Shown here one piece after another: positions 17,879 through 27,771 of a DNA stretch of 64,000 nt (within the stretch, counting starts at the first letter, position 1; each line of letters begins with the position of its first letter). The position numbers and the translations under genes were made by a program. The DNA is from Flavicella sp965243265 (GTDB lineage: Bacteria; Bacteroidota; Bacteroidia; Flavobacteriales; Flavobacteriaceae), in contig CBDEUL010000006.1 in NCBI GenBank assembly GCA_965243265.1, positions 124,001-188,000 on the forward strand, written 5' to 3'. The notes beneath the pieces are model-generated. The model was not told the DNA's origin, did no database searches, and saw only the letters and a list, made by a program, of their open reading frames with translations.

Positions 17879-18592
17879 ATGACTCCAAACGAAGACAGAA
17901 AAATAAGAGATAAGTTTACTCCTAAAACATGGAACGAAATTAAAACCAATGATTCTTGGGCTATTTTTAAAATCATGTCTGAGTTCGTTGAAGGATATGA
18001 AAAACTTAGTAAAATTGGTCCATGTGTAAGTATATTTGGATCTGCAAGAACAAAAACAGAGGCTAAAGAATATAAATTGGCAGAAGAAATAGCCTACAAA
18101 CTTTCTAGAAACGGATATGGTGTTATTACTGGTGGTGGACCAGGAATTATGGAAGCAGGTAACAAAGGTGCGCACAGAGGAGGTGGTCTTTCCGTTGGAT
18201 TAAATATTGATTTGCCTTTTGAACAACATGACAATCCTTATATAAACCCTGGTATGAGTTTAGATTTTGATTACTTTTTTGTTAGAAAAGTTATGTTTAT
18301 AAAATACTCACAAGGATTTGTTGTTATGCCTGGTGGTTTTGGAACCTTAGATGAACTTTTTGAAGCCATTACCCTAATTCAAACAGATAAAATTGGACGC
18401 TTCCCTATTATACTTGTAGGTAGTGATTTTTGGTGTGGATTACTAGACTGGATTAAAAATACGCTGCTAAAAAAATATGGAAATATCAGTGATACAGATA
18501 TGAATTTATTTAGAGTAGTTGACACCGCAGATGAAGCCGTAGAACATATCAATAAGTTCTATAATAAATACAGCCTTAAACCAAACTTCTAA
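17879..18592 (+). CDS. LOG-family protein (TIGR00730)
   Basis: 237 residues with the LOG motifs GGGPGIMEAGNKGAHRGGG (near 85-103) and PGGFGTLDELFEAITLIQ (near 150-167). Characterised LOG proteins cleave nucleoside 5'-monophosphates (cytokinin ribotides or AMP) to base and ribose 5-phosphate; many bacterial members are simply nucleotide hydrolases. The N-terminal extension (about 60 residues) before the Rossmann fold is common in Bacteroidota. It precedes the M1-like gene by 10 nt, so the two are probably co-transcribed. Confidence 0.88.
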   Translation: MTPNEDRKIRDKFTPKTWNEIKTNDSWAIFKIMSEFVEGYEKLSKIGPCVSIFGSARTKTEAKEYKLAEEIAYKLSRNGYGVITGGGPGIMEAGNKGAHRGGGLSVGLNIDLPFEQHDNPYINPGMSLDFDYFFVRKVMFIKYSQGFVVMPGGFGTLDELFEAITLIQTDKIGRFPIILVGSDFWCGLLDWIKNTLLKKYGNISDTDMNLFRVVDTADEAVEHINKFYNKYSLKPNF

Positions 18593-18602
18593 AAAAGTAC
18601 GT

Positions 18603-21446
18603 TTGAAACATCTTGTTGTAATAATTTTTCTTGTATTAGTATCTATTAATAAAGGTTTATCTCAAACTAATAAAATTAGTATTGAAGGAAACCTAAACAC
18701 CACTACACATACTTTAGAAATTGATCAAAAAATAACTTACTACAATAATTCAAATTCAGATATCGAAACAATTGTATTCCATAACTGGCCCAATAGTTTC
18801 AAAAATAGAGATACCGATTTAAGTAAAAGGCTTGTAGAAGAATTCAAAAAATCCTTGTATTTTGCTGATTCTTCCGAAATCGGATATACAAATATCAAAC
18901 AATTTCAAATAAATAATAAAACTGTAAACTATACCAACTACAATCAAAAAATAGATATTATTGAAGCTTGTTTAGAAAACAAACTAGCTCCTAAAGACTC
19001 TTTAGAAATCCACGTTACCTACAACGTTAAAATCCCTAAAAACGAATACACAGGTTACGGAAGATCTCCCGAAGGACAATACAATTTAAGATTTTGGTAC
19101 CTGGTTCCAGCTGTATTCGAAAACAAAGAATGGAAAGCCTATAGCAATGTAAATACAGACTACATGTATATGGATCCTGCCAACTATAGAATTAAAATGA
19201 AAGTACCTATTGGCTTTCACATTAATTCATCCTTAAGAGCCTCCAGTCGTTTCAAAAATGATGTTACCATTTTTAATATCAGAGGAAATAAAAGAGTCGA
19301 TGTACAACTAAACATCACCAAAGACAAAAGTTTTACCAAATACCAAACAGATAAAGTTACTGTCTATTCCAATATTGAAACTGAAAATTTAAGCTACGGT
19401 ATTAGAAAAACAATCATTAACCGAGGAATCGATTTTATTGAAACCTACCTTGGAAAGTACCCCCATAAAGAAATCATGGTAGACAACGAGTCCTACAAAA
19501 AAGAAATCATATACGGGCTCATCAATGAACCTGCTTTTTTGGCTCCCTACTCTGGTGTTTTTGAATGGGACATTCGCTTCTTTAAAACCTTAACCCAAAA
19601 ATATATAGACAATACATTGCTCGTTAACAAAAACAACGACTATTGGCTAACAGACGGTATTCAAATATATCTTCTAATGGAATACGCTCAAAAATATTAC
19701 CCTGAAGTTACTTTAATTGGTAAATATTCAAACATTCCTGGACTAGACAAAACACATTTATCTAAGCTAAAATTTGAAGACAAATACCCTTTTATGTACA
19801 CCTTTTATGCTCGTAGAAACTTAGATCAGCCCCTTACAACACCTAGAGACTCTTTAACAAAAATGAACAGAAGGTATATCAGTAAATACAAAGCAGCATT
19901 AGGATTAAGATACCTTAACAAATACCTTGGAGATGAAGTTCTTCAAAAATCTGTTTTAAAATATTACAGAACTTCTCGACTAAAAAGAAGCAACAGCAAA
20001 AAATTTGAAGAAATAGTTACGAAACATACTAAAAAAGATACAGATTGGTTTTTTAAAGACTATTTAGAAACAAATAAAAAAATAGACTATAGTATCAAAA
20101 AAGTAGAGGAAACAAAGGATTCACTTAGTGTAACTATAAAAAACAAAAGAAACTTTACAGCTCCTGTAGCTGTCTACGGAGTTAATGATAAAGACATTGT
20201 TTGGAAAGAATGGGTAACAGATATAGACTCTACTAAAACCATTACAGTAGCTAAAGGAGATTTCAATAAAATATCATTAAACTACAGGCATGTTTTTCCT
20301 GAATCTAACTCTAGAAACAACTGGAAAAACCTAAATTCTAATTTAATAGAGCGCCCTATTCAATTAAAACCATTAACCGATATAAACAACCCTTATTACA
20401 ACCAAATATTCTATACTCCCAGTATAAACTATAACGCCTATGATGGTTTAATTTTGGGAATATCATTCTCTAATATACAGCTACTTAAAAATAATTTTGA
20501 ATACAAAATAACTCCTACTTATAGTACCTTAAATGGAACCTTTACTGGTAAATTTAAAATGGACTATAACTATTATCCTGAAGACAAAGGTTTCTATAGC
20601 TTAAAATTAGGAGTATCTGGAAGTAACTTCCACTATGCAGAAGATTTGGCATATAACTCTCTAAACCCTTATATAAAATTAAATTTTAATAGAAAGAACC
20701 CTCGAGTTATAGAAAAGAATACTTTGACTTTAAAGTACATTATGGTTGATAAAGAAATTCCTAATGGAGCAATTATTTCCGAAGAAGACAAATACAGCCT
20801 TCTAAAGCTTGATTACACTTATTCTAAACCACATTTAATCAAGAACTTTAATTTCAACACGAATATTGAATACGAAAAAAACTTTGCCAAAATTGCTACC
20901 GAATTCCAATATAGAGAACTCTGTGAAGGAGATAGACAACTTGATTTAAGAATATACGCAGGAGCTTTTTTATACAATAACACAGACTTAACCTCAACAT
21001 ACTTTAATTTTGGGTTGAGCCAAGTTACCGATTACTTATTTGAGTATAACCTATTTGCCAGGTCTGATGATTCCGGTTTTTTAAGTCAACAATACGTATA
21101 TGCACAAGGAGGGTTTAAATCTATTTATGATACCGAATACAGCTCTGCTAACCAATGGATGACAACTGCTAATGGAAGTATGACACTTTGGAAATCCATT
21201 GAAGCCTATGCTGATATCGGTTTAATAAAAAACCGAAACCGTTCAGTAAAACTTGCCTATGACTCTGGAATTCGATTCAATTTTTTATACAAAGTTTTAG
21301 AACTTTACCTACCGGTATATTCAAATATTGGATGGGAATTTAACCAAGAAAATTATGCCAGTAAAATAAGATTTGTATTCACCTTAGAACCTTCTAAAAT
21401 TTACAATTATTTAAGGACAAGTGGCAAGAGATTAAACCTCAAATAA
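18603..21446 (+). CDS. M1-like (gluzincin) protein with degenerate zinc site and C-terminal beta-barrel
   Basis: 947 residues starting at a TTG codon (18603) that directly opens a signal peptide (MKHLVVIIFLVLVSINKGLS); no ATG is available nearby. Residues about 22-250 resemble the N-terminal beta domain of M1 aminopeptidases and about 260-480 the catalytic region. Where M1 enzymes have GxMEN, here there is GLINEPAFL; where HExxH should be, the sequence reads TQKYIDNTL (about 329-337); and the LxEG helix with the third ligand reads WLTDG (about 346-350). So the zinc ligands appear lost. Residues about 590-947 have alternating aromatic strands and a final TLEPSKIYNYL segment typical of an outer-membrane barrel. 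Function unknown; probably a membrane-anchored non-peptidase. Confidence 0.75.
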   Translation: MKHLVVIIFLVLVSINKGLSQTNKISIEGNLNTTTHTLEIDQKITYYNNSNSDIETIVFHNWPNSFKNRDTDLSKRLVEEFKKSLYFADSSEIGYTNIKQFQINNKTVNYTNYNQKIDIIEACLENKLAPKDSLEIHVTYNVKIPKNEYTGYGRSPEGQYNLRFWYLVPAVFENKEWKAYSNVNTDYMYMDPANYRIKMKVPIGFHINSSLRASSRFKNDVTIFNIRGNKRVDVQLNITKDKSFTKYQTDKVTVYSNIETENLSYGIRKTIINRGIDFIETYLGKYPHKEIMVDNESYKKEIIYGLINEPAFLAPYSGVFEWDIRFFKTLTQKYIDNTLLVNKNNDYWLTDGIQIYLLMEYAQKYYPEVTLIGKYSNIPGLDKTHLSKLKFEDKYPFMYTFYARRNLDQPLTTPRDSLTKMNRRYISKYKAALGLRYLNKYLGDEVLQKSVLKYYRTSRLKRSNSKKFEEIVTKHTKKDTDWFFKDYLETNKKIDYSIKKVEETKDSLSVTIKNKRNFTAPVAVYGVNDKDIVWKEWVTDIDSTKTITVAKGDFNKISLNYRHVFPESNSRNNWKNLNSNLIERPIQLKPLTDINNPYYNQIFYTPSINYNAYDGLILGISFSNIQLLKNNFEYKITPTYSTLNGTFTGKFKMDYNYYPEDKGFYSLKLGVSGSNFHYAEDLAYNSLNPYIKLNFNRKNPRVIEKNTLTLKYIMVDKEIPNGAIISEEDKYSLLKLDYTYSKPHLIKNFNFNTNIEYEKNFAKIATEFQYRELCEGDRQLDLRIYAGAFLYNNTDLTSTYFNFGLSQVTDYLFEYNLFARSDDSGFLSQQYVYAQGGFKSIYDTEYSSANQWMTTANGSMTLWKSIEAYADIGLIKNRNRSVKLAYDSGIRFNFLYKVLELYLPVYSNIGWEFNQENYASKIRFVFTLEPSKIYNYLRTSGKRLNLK

Positions 21447-21485
21447 ACACCTTTTTAAGGTCTTTTTATTATCATTTAAAAACCA

Positions 21486-21493
21486 TACCTTTG
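21486..21493 (+). promoter_or_regulatory. probable -7 element of the E1 gene
   Basis: TACCTTTG matches TAnnTTTG and lies 23 bp before the E1 ATG. No good -33 TTG is seen at the expected distance. Confidence 0.4.
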
Positions 21494-21516
21494 CAGTACT
21501 AAAAAAATGCGATTGT

Positions 21517-23973
21517 ATGTCCTCATTATCAACAAAAACATCTCCAGAAAACATCTCTTTTTCTCAATTTAAAGAAGAAATTTTAGAAGATTTCTACACA
21601 GCCGTGCTAAGTAGAGAATGTAGTTTACTAGGACGTAAAGAAGTGTTAACAGGAAAAGCCAAGTTTGGTATTTTTGGAGACGGTAAAGAGTTGCCACAAA
21701 TAGCAATGGCAAAAGCTTTTCAAAAAGGAGACTGGAGGTCTGGATATTACCGTGATCAAACTTTTATGATGGCTATTGGTGAATTTACGCCCAATCAATT
21801 TTTTGCAGGATTATATGCACATACTGATATTGAAGCTGAACCTTTTTCTGCTGGAAGACAAATGGGAGGTCATTTTGCAACACATATCATAAACGAAGAT
21901 GGTTCTTGGAAAAACCAAACCCAACAATACAACACCAGCTCTGATGTATCATGTACTGCCGCTCAAATGCCTAGATTGGTAGGTTTAGCATACGCATCAA
22001 AATTATACAGAAATGTAAAATCACTTCAAACAGGGTTTTCAAATTTCTCTAACAACGGAAATGAAATTGGTTGGGGAACTATTGGAAATGCAAGTACCAG
22101 TGAAGGACACTTTTTTGAAGCCATCAATGCTTCTGGAGTACTACAAATACCTATGATTACAAGTGTTTGGGACGATGAATACGGAATTTCTGTACACGCA
22201 AAATACCAAACAACAAAAGAAAATATTTCTGAAGTCTTAAAAGGCTTCCAACGAGATCCAAAAAACAATGGATTAGAAATCTTAACCGTTAATGGTTGGG
22301 ACTATGTCCAATTAATTGACACTTACAATAAAGCTGCTGAAATAGCAAGAAAAGAACACGTTCCTGTATTGGTTCATGTACAAGAACTAACACAACCACA
22401 AGGGCACTCTTCTTCTGGATCACACGAACGATACAAAAGTAAAGACCGCCTACAATGGGAAAAAGACTTTGATTGTAACTTAAAATTTAGAGAGTGGATT
22501 CTTGACTTTGAACTAAAAGGAGAAAACGGAGAATCTTTAAAAATAGTTGAAAACGAAGAAGAATTAATAGCACTAGAAAAGAAAGCAAAAACAACAGTTT
22601 TACAAGCAAAAAAAGATGCTTGGAAAGCTTTTTTAGCACCTCTCTTAAAAGAACAAAAACAACTAGTACACTTACTTACTGAAGTAGCTAAAACTAGTAG
22701 TAATAAAAACTTTATTACAAAACTTAAAAATGACCTAGCAGCCATTAAAGAACCCTCTAGAAAAGACATTTTTTCTATTGCTAGAAATGCAATGCCACTT
22801 TTAAGAAACGAACATTCTGAAGAAAAACAAATCCTTCAAAATTGGTTAACTACCAACAAACAAATCGTTCAAGATAAATACAGCACCAAACTAGTCAATG
22901 ATACAGGTAATGGAGTCAGCTCTATTGAAGAAATATTACCAACCTATTCAGAAAATAAAAAAATAGTAGATGCTAGAATTATCATTAGAGATAATTTCGA
23001 TGCACTGCTAAGCAAACACCCTGAACTGTTTATTTTCGGAGAAGATTCTGGAAAAATTGGAGATGTAAACCAAGGGCTAGAAAATCTACAAGATAAATTT
23101 GGAGAAGACCGAGTTACAGATACAGGAATTCGAGAAACTACCATTATTGGTCAAGGAATAGGAATGGCTTTACGAGGACTAAGACCTATTGCTGAAATAC
23201 AATATTTAGACTACCTTATTTACACTATTCAAACTTTAAGTGACGATTTAGCTTCACTTAGATACAGAACTTTCGGAAAACAAAAAGCTCCGTTAATTAT
23301 CAGAACACGAGGTCACCGATTAGAAGGTATTTGGCATTCAGGATCACCAATGTCTATGATTTTAGGAACACTTAGAGGAGTGCACTTATTAGTTCCTAGA
23401 AACATGACCAAAGCCGCAGGGTTTTACAATTCATTACTAAAATGTGACGAACCTGCTGTAGTAATTGAAAACTTAAATGGATACCGACTTAAAGAAGACC
23501 TTCCTGAAAATTTGGGAGAATATACAACACCTATCGGTTATGTTGAAACCGTAAAGGAAGGAACAGATATTACACTTGTTTCTTACGGATCTACCTTAAA
23601 AATTGTACAAGATACCGTAATTCAATTAGCACAAGTAGGCATCAATGCTGAAATTATTGATATTCAAAGTTTAATGCCTTTTGATATAAATCATGACATT
23701 ACCAAGAGTATTCAAAAAACAAATCGTTTGCTTGTTATTGACGAAGATGTACCTGGAGGTGCTTCAGCATATATTTTACAAAAGGTATTAGATGAACAAA
23801 ACGCATACCAATATCTAGATAGCAAACCTTCAACTTTAAGTGCCAAAGCTCATAGACCAGCATATGGTAGTGATGGTGACTACTTCTCAAAACCGTCTAA
23901 AGAAGATGTTTTTGAAGCAGTATACAACATTATGAATGAAGTAGATCCTATAGAATATCCTATACTTTATTAA
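21517..23973 (+). CDS. 2-oxoacid dehydrogenase E1, fused alpha and beta subunits
   Basis: 818 residues joining an E1 alpha-like half (about 20-400) to a transketolase-like E1 beta half (about 480-818), as in Bacteroidota branched-chain or pyruvate-type complexes. The alpha half has the thiamine-diphosphate region GNASTSEGHFFEAINASG...VWDDEYGIS, where the textbook GDG...NN pair reads GNA...DD. The beta half has FGEDSGKIGDVNQG, IIGQGIGMALRGLRPIAEIQY and VIDEDVPGGASAYIL. It decarboxylates a 2-oxoacid and passes the acyl group to a lipoyl E2, which is not in the window. Substrate cannot be fixed by eye. Confidence 0.9.
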   Translation: MSSLSTKTSPENISFSQFKEEILEDFYTAVLSRECSLLGRKEVLTGKAKFGIFGDGKELPQIAMAKAFQKGDWRSGYYRDQTFMMAIGEFTPNQFFAGLYAHTDIEAEPFSAGRQMGGHFATHIINEDGSWKNQTQQYNTSSDVSCTAAQMPRLVGLAYASKLYRNVKSLQTGFSNFSNNGNEIGWGTIGNASTSEGHFFEAINASGVLQIPMITSVWDDEYGISVHAKYQTTKENISEVLKGFQRDPKNNGLEILTVNGWDYVQLIDTYNKAAEIARKEHVPVLVHVQELTQPQGHSSSGSHERYKSKDRLQWEKDFDCNLKFREWILDFELKGENGESLKIVENEEELIALEKKAKTTVLQAKKDAWKAFLAPLLKEQKQLVHLLTEVAKTSSNKNFITKLKNDLAAIKEPSRKDIFSIARNAMPLLRNEHSEEKQILQNWLTTNKQIVQDKYSTKLVNDTGNGVSSIEEILPTYSENKKIVDARIIIRDNFDALLSKHPELFIFGEDSGKIGDVNQGLENLQDKFGEDRVTDTGIRETTIIGQGIGMALRGLRPIAEIQYLDYLIYTIQTLSDDLASLRYRTFGKQKAPLIIRTRGHRLEGIWHSGSPMSMILGTLRGVHLLVPRNMTKAAGFYNSLLKCDEPAVVIENLNGYRLKEDLPENLGEYTTPIGYVETVKEGTDITLVSYGSTLKIVQDTVIQLAQVGINAEIIDIQSLMPFDINHDITKSIQKTNRLLVIDEDVPGGASAYILQKVLDEQNAYQYLDSKPSTLSAKAHRPAYGSDGDYFSKPSKEDVFEAVYNIMNEVDPIEYPILY

Positions 23974-24025
23974 ATAATTCCCCTTATTCATCTAACTTTC
24001 TATAGTTATTACAATACATAAAAAC

Positions 24026-24058
24026 AAAAGGAGTAACATATTAAATGTTACTCCTTTT
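24026..24058. terminator. bidirectional terminator between E1 and DUF2851 genes
   Basis: Arms AAAAGGAGTAACAT (24026-24039) and ATGTTACTCCTTTT (24045-24058) with a 5-nt loop, A/T-rich on both sides, between convergent genes. Confidence 0.85.
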
Positions 24059-24097
24059 ATTTTCTATATCACATCCTAAAAAACTTACCCCAAGCCA

Positions 24098-25393
24098 CTA
24101 CTCTCCAGTCTTAATCAACTCCATCCCAATAGCACATTGCAAACATTTTTTTTCAGAACAATACTCATTTTTCAATTGTAACAAAGCTTGTGATTCAAAG
24201 GCATCCTGAGCCTTTACCCCCAAAGATTCAAAAGACGCTAGAATACCATTTTTTTCTGAAGGCAACTCTCTTAAAAAATCTTCCAACTTAGAAAAATCAG
24301 AAACTCCTTGTGATTTCCAGTACGCATACTTCAATGGCATAATTGTATTTATCAAAAGTAAGTGTACAAAAGACTTTGATACTTTTTTGACGCGCTTTAC
24401 AGAACGTTTTCCAAAAACATAATGTGTTCTCCAATACTCTGATGCACTTACCTGAAATAATTCATAACAACTTTCAGTACTATCAGAAGCTATTATTTTA
24501 CTAAAAAGTGAAGTTTCATTTTTATACAAACTTGCTAATTGAGAAATCCGAATTGTAGGAAAATTAGCTGGTCGTAGCCTAAAAAACTGAAACTGTTTTA
24601 CAAACAAAGGCGTTAATTTATATTTTCTTTGTAAATAACGATACTCTTGTTGCAATTCCTTAGAATAATCTTCTCCCTCCAACACTTCATCTAAAAAACC
24701 TGCCTGTCCTAAAAATAAAACTTCTAGACCGTTTTCTGTTTCTGCCAATTTACGAACCAAAGAAAAATCAAACGATCTTGATAAATTTAAAAATGCTTCT
24801 CCATTCACTTTCATCCCAAAACTTTTTGCTAATAGTTGAAAAAGCACCATTTCCCAATTATTCTGCGATTTTTCTAACAATTCATAAATCAAGAGAGACT
24901 TCTCTTCCAATCGTTCAACATACAACCTACTCATCCAATTCTTCACAAGAAAAGCATCTACCAAACCTATGGTTTCTTCACAAAGAATCCATTTTTTATG
25001 TTCCTTAAGTAAGGATTCATAATTCTGTAACAATTGTGGATTTATAAAGTTTTGCAATTCCAAAGTAGACATTTCAGAACCATCCTCCCTATACACGGGC
25101 ATATCATATTCCCATACCACATGAAGAATTACAGCATCGTAAGCAACATCTTTTTCATGATTATGCACATACCAATCAGAAGACTTTACATGAATTTCTA
25201 CATTGCCTCCCCAAAGTTGCTCCCCTATAATTATTTGAGAATTTAAAAAATCAGGGCCACTATCAATATTGTGAGTTCCTATCTCTTTTACTACCACAGA
25301 CTCTTTAAAAACTGTAGCTAACTTAGTTATATTAAACAACTTGTATTTCCACAAAAAATATAGAAACTCTTCTTTAATAGCAATACCTTCCAT
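24098..25393 (-). CDS. DUF2851 family protein
   Basis: 431 residues from the ATG at 25393 (MEGIAIKEEFLYFLWKYKLF). I recognise the family from IGTHNIDSGPDFLNSQIIIGEQLWGGNVEIHVKSSDWY, where GPDF...GNVEIH resembles a PD-(D/E)xK-like nuclease core; that resemblance is my inference and no activity is established to my knowledge. A cysteine group near the end (CSEKKCLQCAIG) could bind metal. Conserved across Bacteroidota as a single-copy gene. No operon partner. Confidence 0.8.
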   Translation of the reverse strand: MEGIAIKEEFLYFLWKYKLFNITKLATVFKESVVVKEIGTHNIDSGPDFLNSQIIIGEQLWGGNVEIHVKSSDWYVHNHEKDVAYDAVILHVVWEYDMPVYREDGSEMSTLELQNFINPQLLQNYESLLKEHKKWILCEETIGLVDAFLVKNWMSRLYVERLEEKSLLIYELLEKSQNNWEMVLFQLLAKSFGMKVNGEAFLNLSRSFDFSLVRKLAETENGLEVLFLGQAGFLDEVLEGEDYSKELQQEYRYLQRKYKLTPLFVKQFQFFRLRPANFPTIRISQLASLYKNETSLFSKIIASDSTESCYELFQVSASEYWRTHYVFGKRSVKRVKKVSKSFVHLLLINTIMPLKYAYWKSQGVSDFSKLEDFLRELPSEKNGILASFESLGVKAQDAFESQALLQLKNEYCSEKKCLQCAIGMELIKTGE

Positions 25394-25543
25394 AAACAAT
25401 TTTTAACCGTTATTATAACAACTAATCTTTTTCAAAAACAAGATAACAAAAAATCAGAAGTTTCAATAGCACTATCAATTCTTACAATAATTTCATTATC
25501 ACAATTGCTCCAAAAACACTTACTTTTACCAAAAATTATTTAT

Positions 25544-26176
25544 ATGGATATTATTGAAAGCTTAGAGTGGAGGTATGCCACTAAGAAATTCAACCCAGAA
25601 TATAACGTTAGTGATAAAGACTTACTAACGATAAAAGAAGCCTTTAATCTTACAGCTACTTCTTTTGGATTACAACCTATCAAAATGCTTGTTTTAAAAA
25701 ACAAAGAAACTAGAGAAAAATTAGTTCCACATGCTTTCGGACAAAAACAAGTAGTAGATGCCTCTCACCTATTGGTTATCTGCATTCAAAAAGACTACAC
25801 AACAAAAGATATTGAAAAATACTTTTCATTAGTAAAAAGCATTAGAGATACACCCGATGCTATTTTAGATCCTTTTAAAAATGACTTAATTGGTATCTTT
25901 GAAAAAAAGAGTATTGAAGAAATTCAAAAAGCATCTAAAAGCCAGGCTTATATAGCCTTAGGAAACCTTTTAACTGTATGTGCAACACTTAAAATTGATA
26001 GTTGCCCTATGGAAGGGTTTTTACCTGAAAAACTTGATAAAGAATTAGATTTAGCCTCTTTAAACTTAAAATCAGTCTTATTACTACCTATCGGAAAAAG
26101 AGCTGATGACGATTATATGTCTGAGTTAAAAAAAGTTCGCAGACCTTTATCAGAAAGTGTTTTAGAAATAGAATAA
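25544..26176 (+). CDS. Nitroreductase family NAD(P)H-dependent oxidoreductase
   Basis: FMN-dependent oxidoreductase related to NfsB, acting on nitroaromatics or quinones. The start is the ATG at 25544 (MDIIESLEWRYATKKFNPEY), giving 210 residues; the open frame extends 13 codons further upstream but that part lacks family similarity. Visible are the FMN-binding RYATKKF near the N-terminus, the helix SFGLQPIKMLVL and the C-terminal LLPIGKRADDDY. It precedes pepD by 12 nt, so they are probably co-transcribed. Confidence 0.9.
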   Translation: MDIIESLEWRYATKKFNPEYNVSDKDLLTIKEAFNLTATSFGLQPIKMLVLKNKETREKLVPHAFGQKQVVDASHLLVICIQKDYTTKDIEKYFSLVKSIRDTPDAILDPFKNDLIGIFEKKSIEEIQKASKSQAYIALGNLLTVCATLKIDSCPMEGFLPEKLDKELDLASLNLKSVLLLPIGKRADDDYMSELKKVRRPLSESVLEIE

Positions 26177-26188
26177 ACCCATACCACC

Positions 26189-27649
26189 ATGTCTTCCGAA
26201 ATCAGAAACCTAGCTCCAAAATCACTTTGGAACAACTTTGCCAATATCAATGCTATTCCAAGGGCATCTAAAAAAGAAGAAAAAATCATTCAGTTTATGA
26301 TTGATTTTGGAAGAAATCTAGGACTTGAAACCATCACAGACCCCGCAAATAATGTAATCATTAAAAAACCTGCTAGCAAAGGGATGGAAAACTGTAAAAC
26401 AGTTGTTTTACAATCTCATTTAGACATGGTACATCAAAAAAATGCAGACACCATTTTTGATTTTGAAACACAAGGAATTGAAATGGAAATTATCGATGAT
26501 TGGGTCACTGCAAAAGGCACTACATTAGGTGCCGACAACGGAATTGGTGTAGCTGCCATTATGAGTGTTTTAGCTTCTACTACGATTGACCACCCTTCTA
26601 TTGAGGCCTTATTTACCGTTGATGAAGAAACAGGTATGACAGGGGCAATGGGACTAGAAGCTGGATATTTATCGGGAAATATTTTATTAAATCTCGATAC
26701 AGAAGACGATGACGAAATATCGATTGGATGTGCAGGAGGTATAGATATTACAGCAAAAAAAGAATACACAAAAACCAATATCCCTCCAAATACTACTGCC
26801 TTTAACCTTACTATAAATGGTTTGCAAGGAGGGCACTCTGGTATGGATATTCATAAAGGATTGGGGAACGCAAATAAAATAATGAATCGAATTCTTTTTA
26901 CTTGTCAAAAAAGGCTTCCAATTTATATTTCTGAAATATCGGGAGGTACTTTAAGAAACGCCATTCCTAGAGAAAGTACTGCTTTAGTTGTAATAGAAAC
27001 CAAAAATACTGCAACTTTTAAAAAGAGTATTTCTGAGCAAACAACCTTGATACAAAAGGAACTTCAAAATCAAGAGCCTAATTTAAAAATAAGCTTTGTA
27101 GAAAGCCCACTTCCTACAACAAGAATAGATACCCTTTCTCAAAAACAATTATTACAAGGTTTATACGGAGCATTAAATGGTGTATATACTATGAATGCTA
27201 CAATTCCTGATCTTGTAGAGACCTCCAATAATATTGCCCGAGTTACTGCAAAAAACGGAACTATAGAAATAGCCTGCTTAACACGCTCTTTTTCTGAGTC
27301 CTCAAAAGACGACTTAGTACAATCGCTTGTAAGTACATTCCAATTAGCCAATTTTAGCACCAAAGTAGGAAACAGTTACCCTGGATGGGAACCGAACACA
27401 AAAACCGAAATTTTAACCGTCCTAAACACAACATACACAAAACTCTTTAAAGAAGAGCCTAATATCATGGCATGCCATGCAGGCTTAGAGTGTGGAATCC
27501 TTGGTCAAAACTACCCCAATATGGAAATGATATCTTTTGGACCTACGATTAGAGGAGCGCACTCTCCAGATGAAAAAGTAAATATTTCATCTACTCAAAA
27601 ATTCTGGAATTACTTAATTGAAATTCTAAAAAACACCCCTCTAAAATAG
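26189..27649 (+). CDS. pepD: Cytosolic non-specific dipeptidase (aminoacyl-histidine dipeptidase, M20)
   Basis: 486 residues, the usual PepD length. Metal-site motifs: LQSHLDMVHQ (His and Asp ligands), GADNGIGVAA, TVDEETGMTGA (general-base Glu-Glu), LLNLDTEDDDEISIGCAGG, and the final His in GAHSPDEKV. The lid/dimerisation domain lies between GGHSGMDIHKGLGNANKI and MACHAGLECG. It hydrolyses dipeptides in the cytosol. It shares a probable transcript with the nitroreductase gene. Confidence 0.94.
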   Translation: MSSEIRNLAPKSLWNNFANINAIPRASKKEEKIIQFMIDFGRNLGLETITDPANNVIIKKPASKGMENCKTVVLQSHLDMVHQKNADTIFDFETQGIEMEIIDDWVTAKGTTLGADNGIGVAAIMSVLASTTIDHPSIEALFTVDEETGMTGAMGLEAGYLSGNILLNLDTEDDDEISIGCAGGIDITAKKEYTKTNIPPNTTAFNLTINGLQGGHSGMDIHKGLGNANKIMNRILFTCQKRLPIYISEISGGTLRNAIPRESTALVVIETKNTATFKKSISEQTTLIQKELQNQEPNLKISFVESPLPTTRIDTLSQKQLLQGLYGALNGVYTMNATIPDLVETSNNIARVTAKNGTIEIACLTRSFSESSKDDLVQSLVSTFQLANFSTKVGNSYPGWEPNTKTEILTVLNTTYTKLFKEEPNIMACHAGLECGILGQNYPNMEMISFGPTIRGAHSPDEKVNISSTQKFWNYLIEILKNTPLK

Positions 27650-27771
27650 AGAGAGATGAACTGTATTCATAATCAATAAAAACATTCTAAAACAATTATA
27701 CGTTTGTTAACATCTTCCTTTTTATAAACCCATAAATAATCGTATTTTTGGCTCTTAAAAAACATTATTTA

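Noticed and set aside
27748..27771. TTG start eight codons upstream of parA ATG
   Set aside because: It overlaps a TAnnTTTG promoter-like word, and ParA similarity begins at MGKIIAVANQ.
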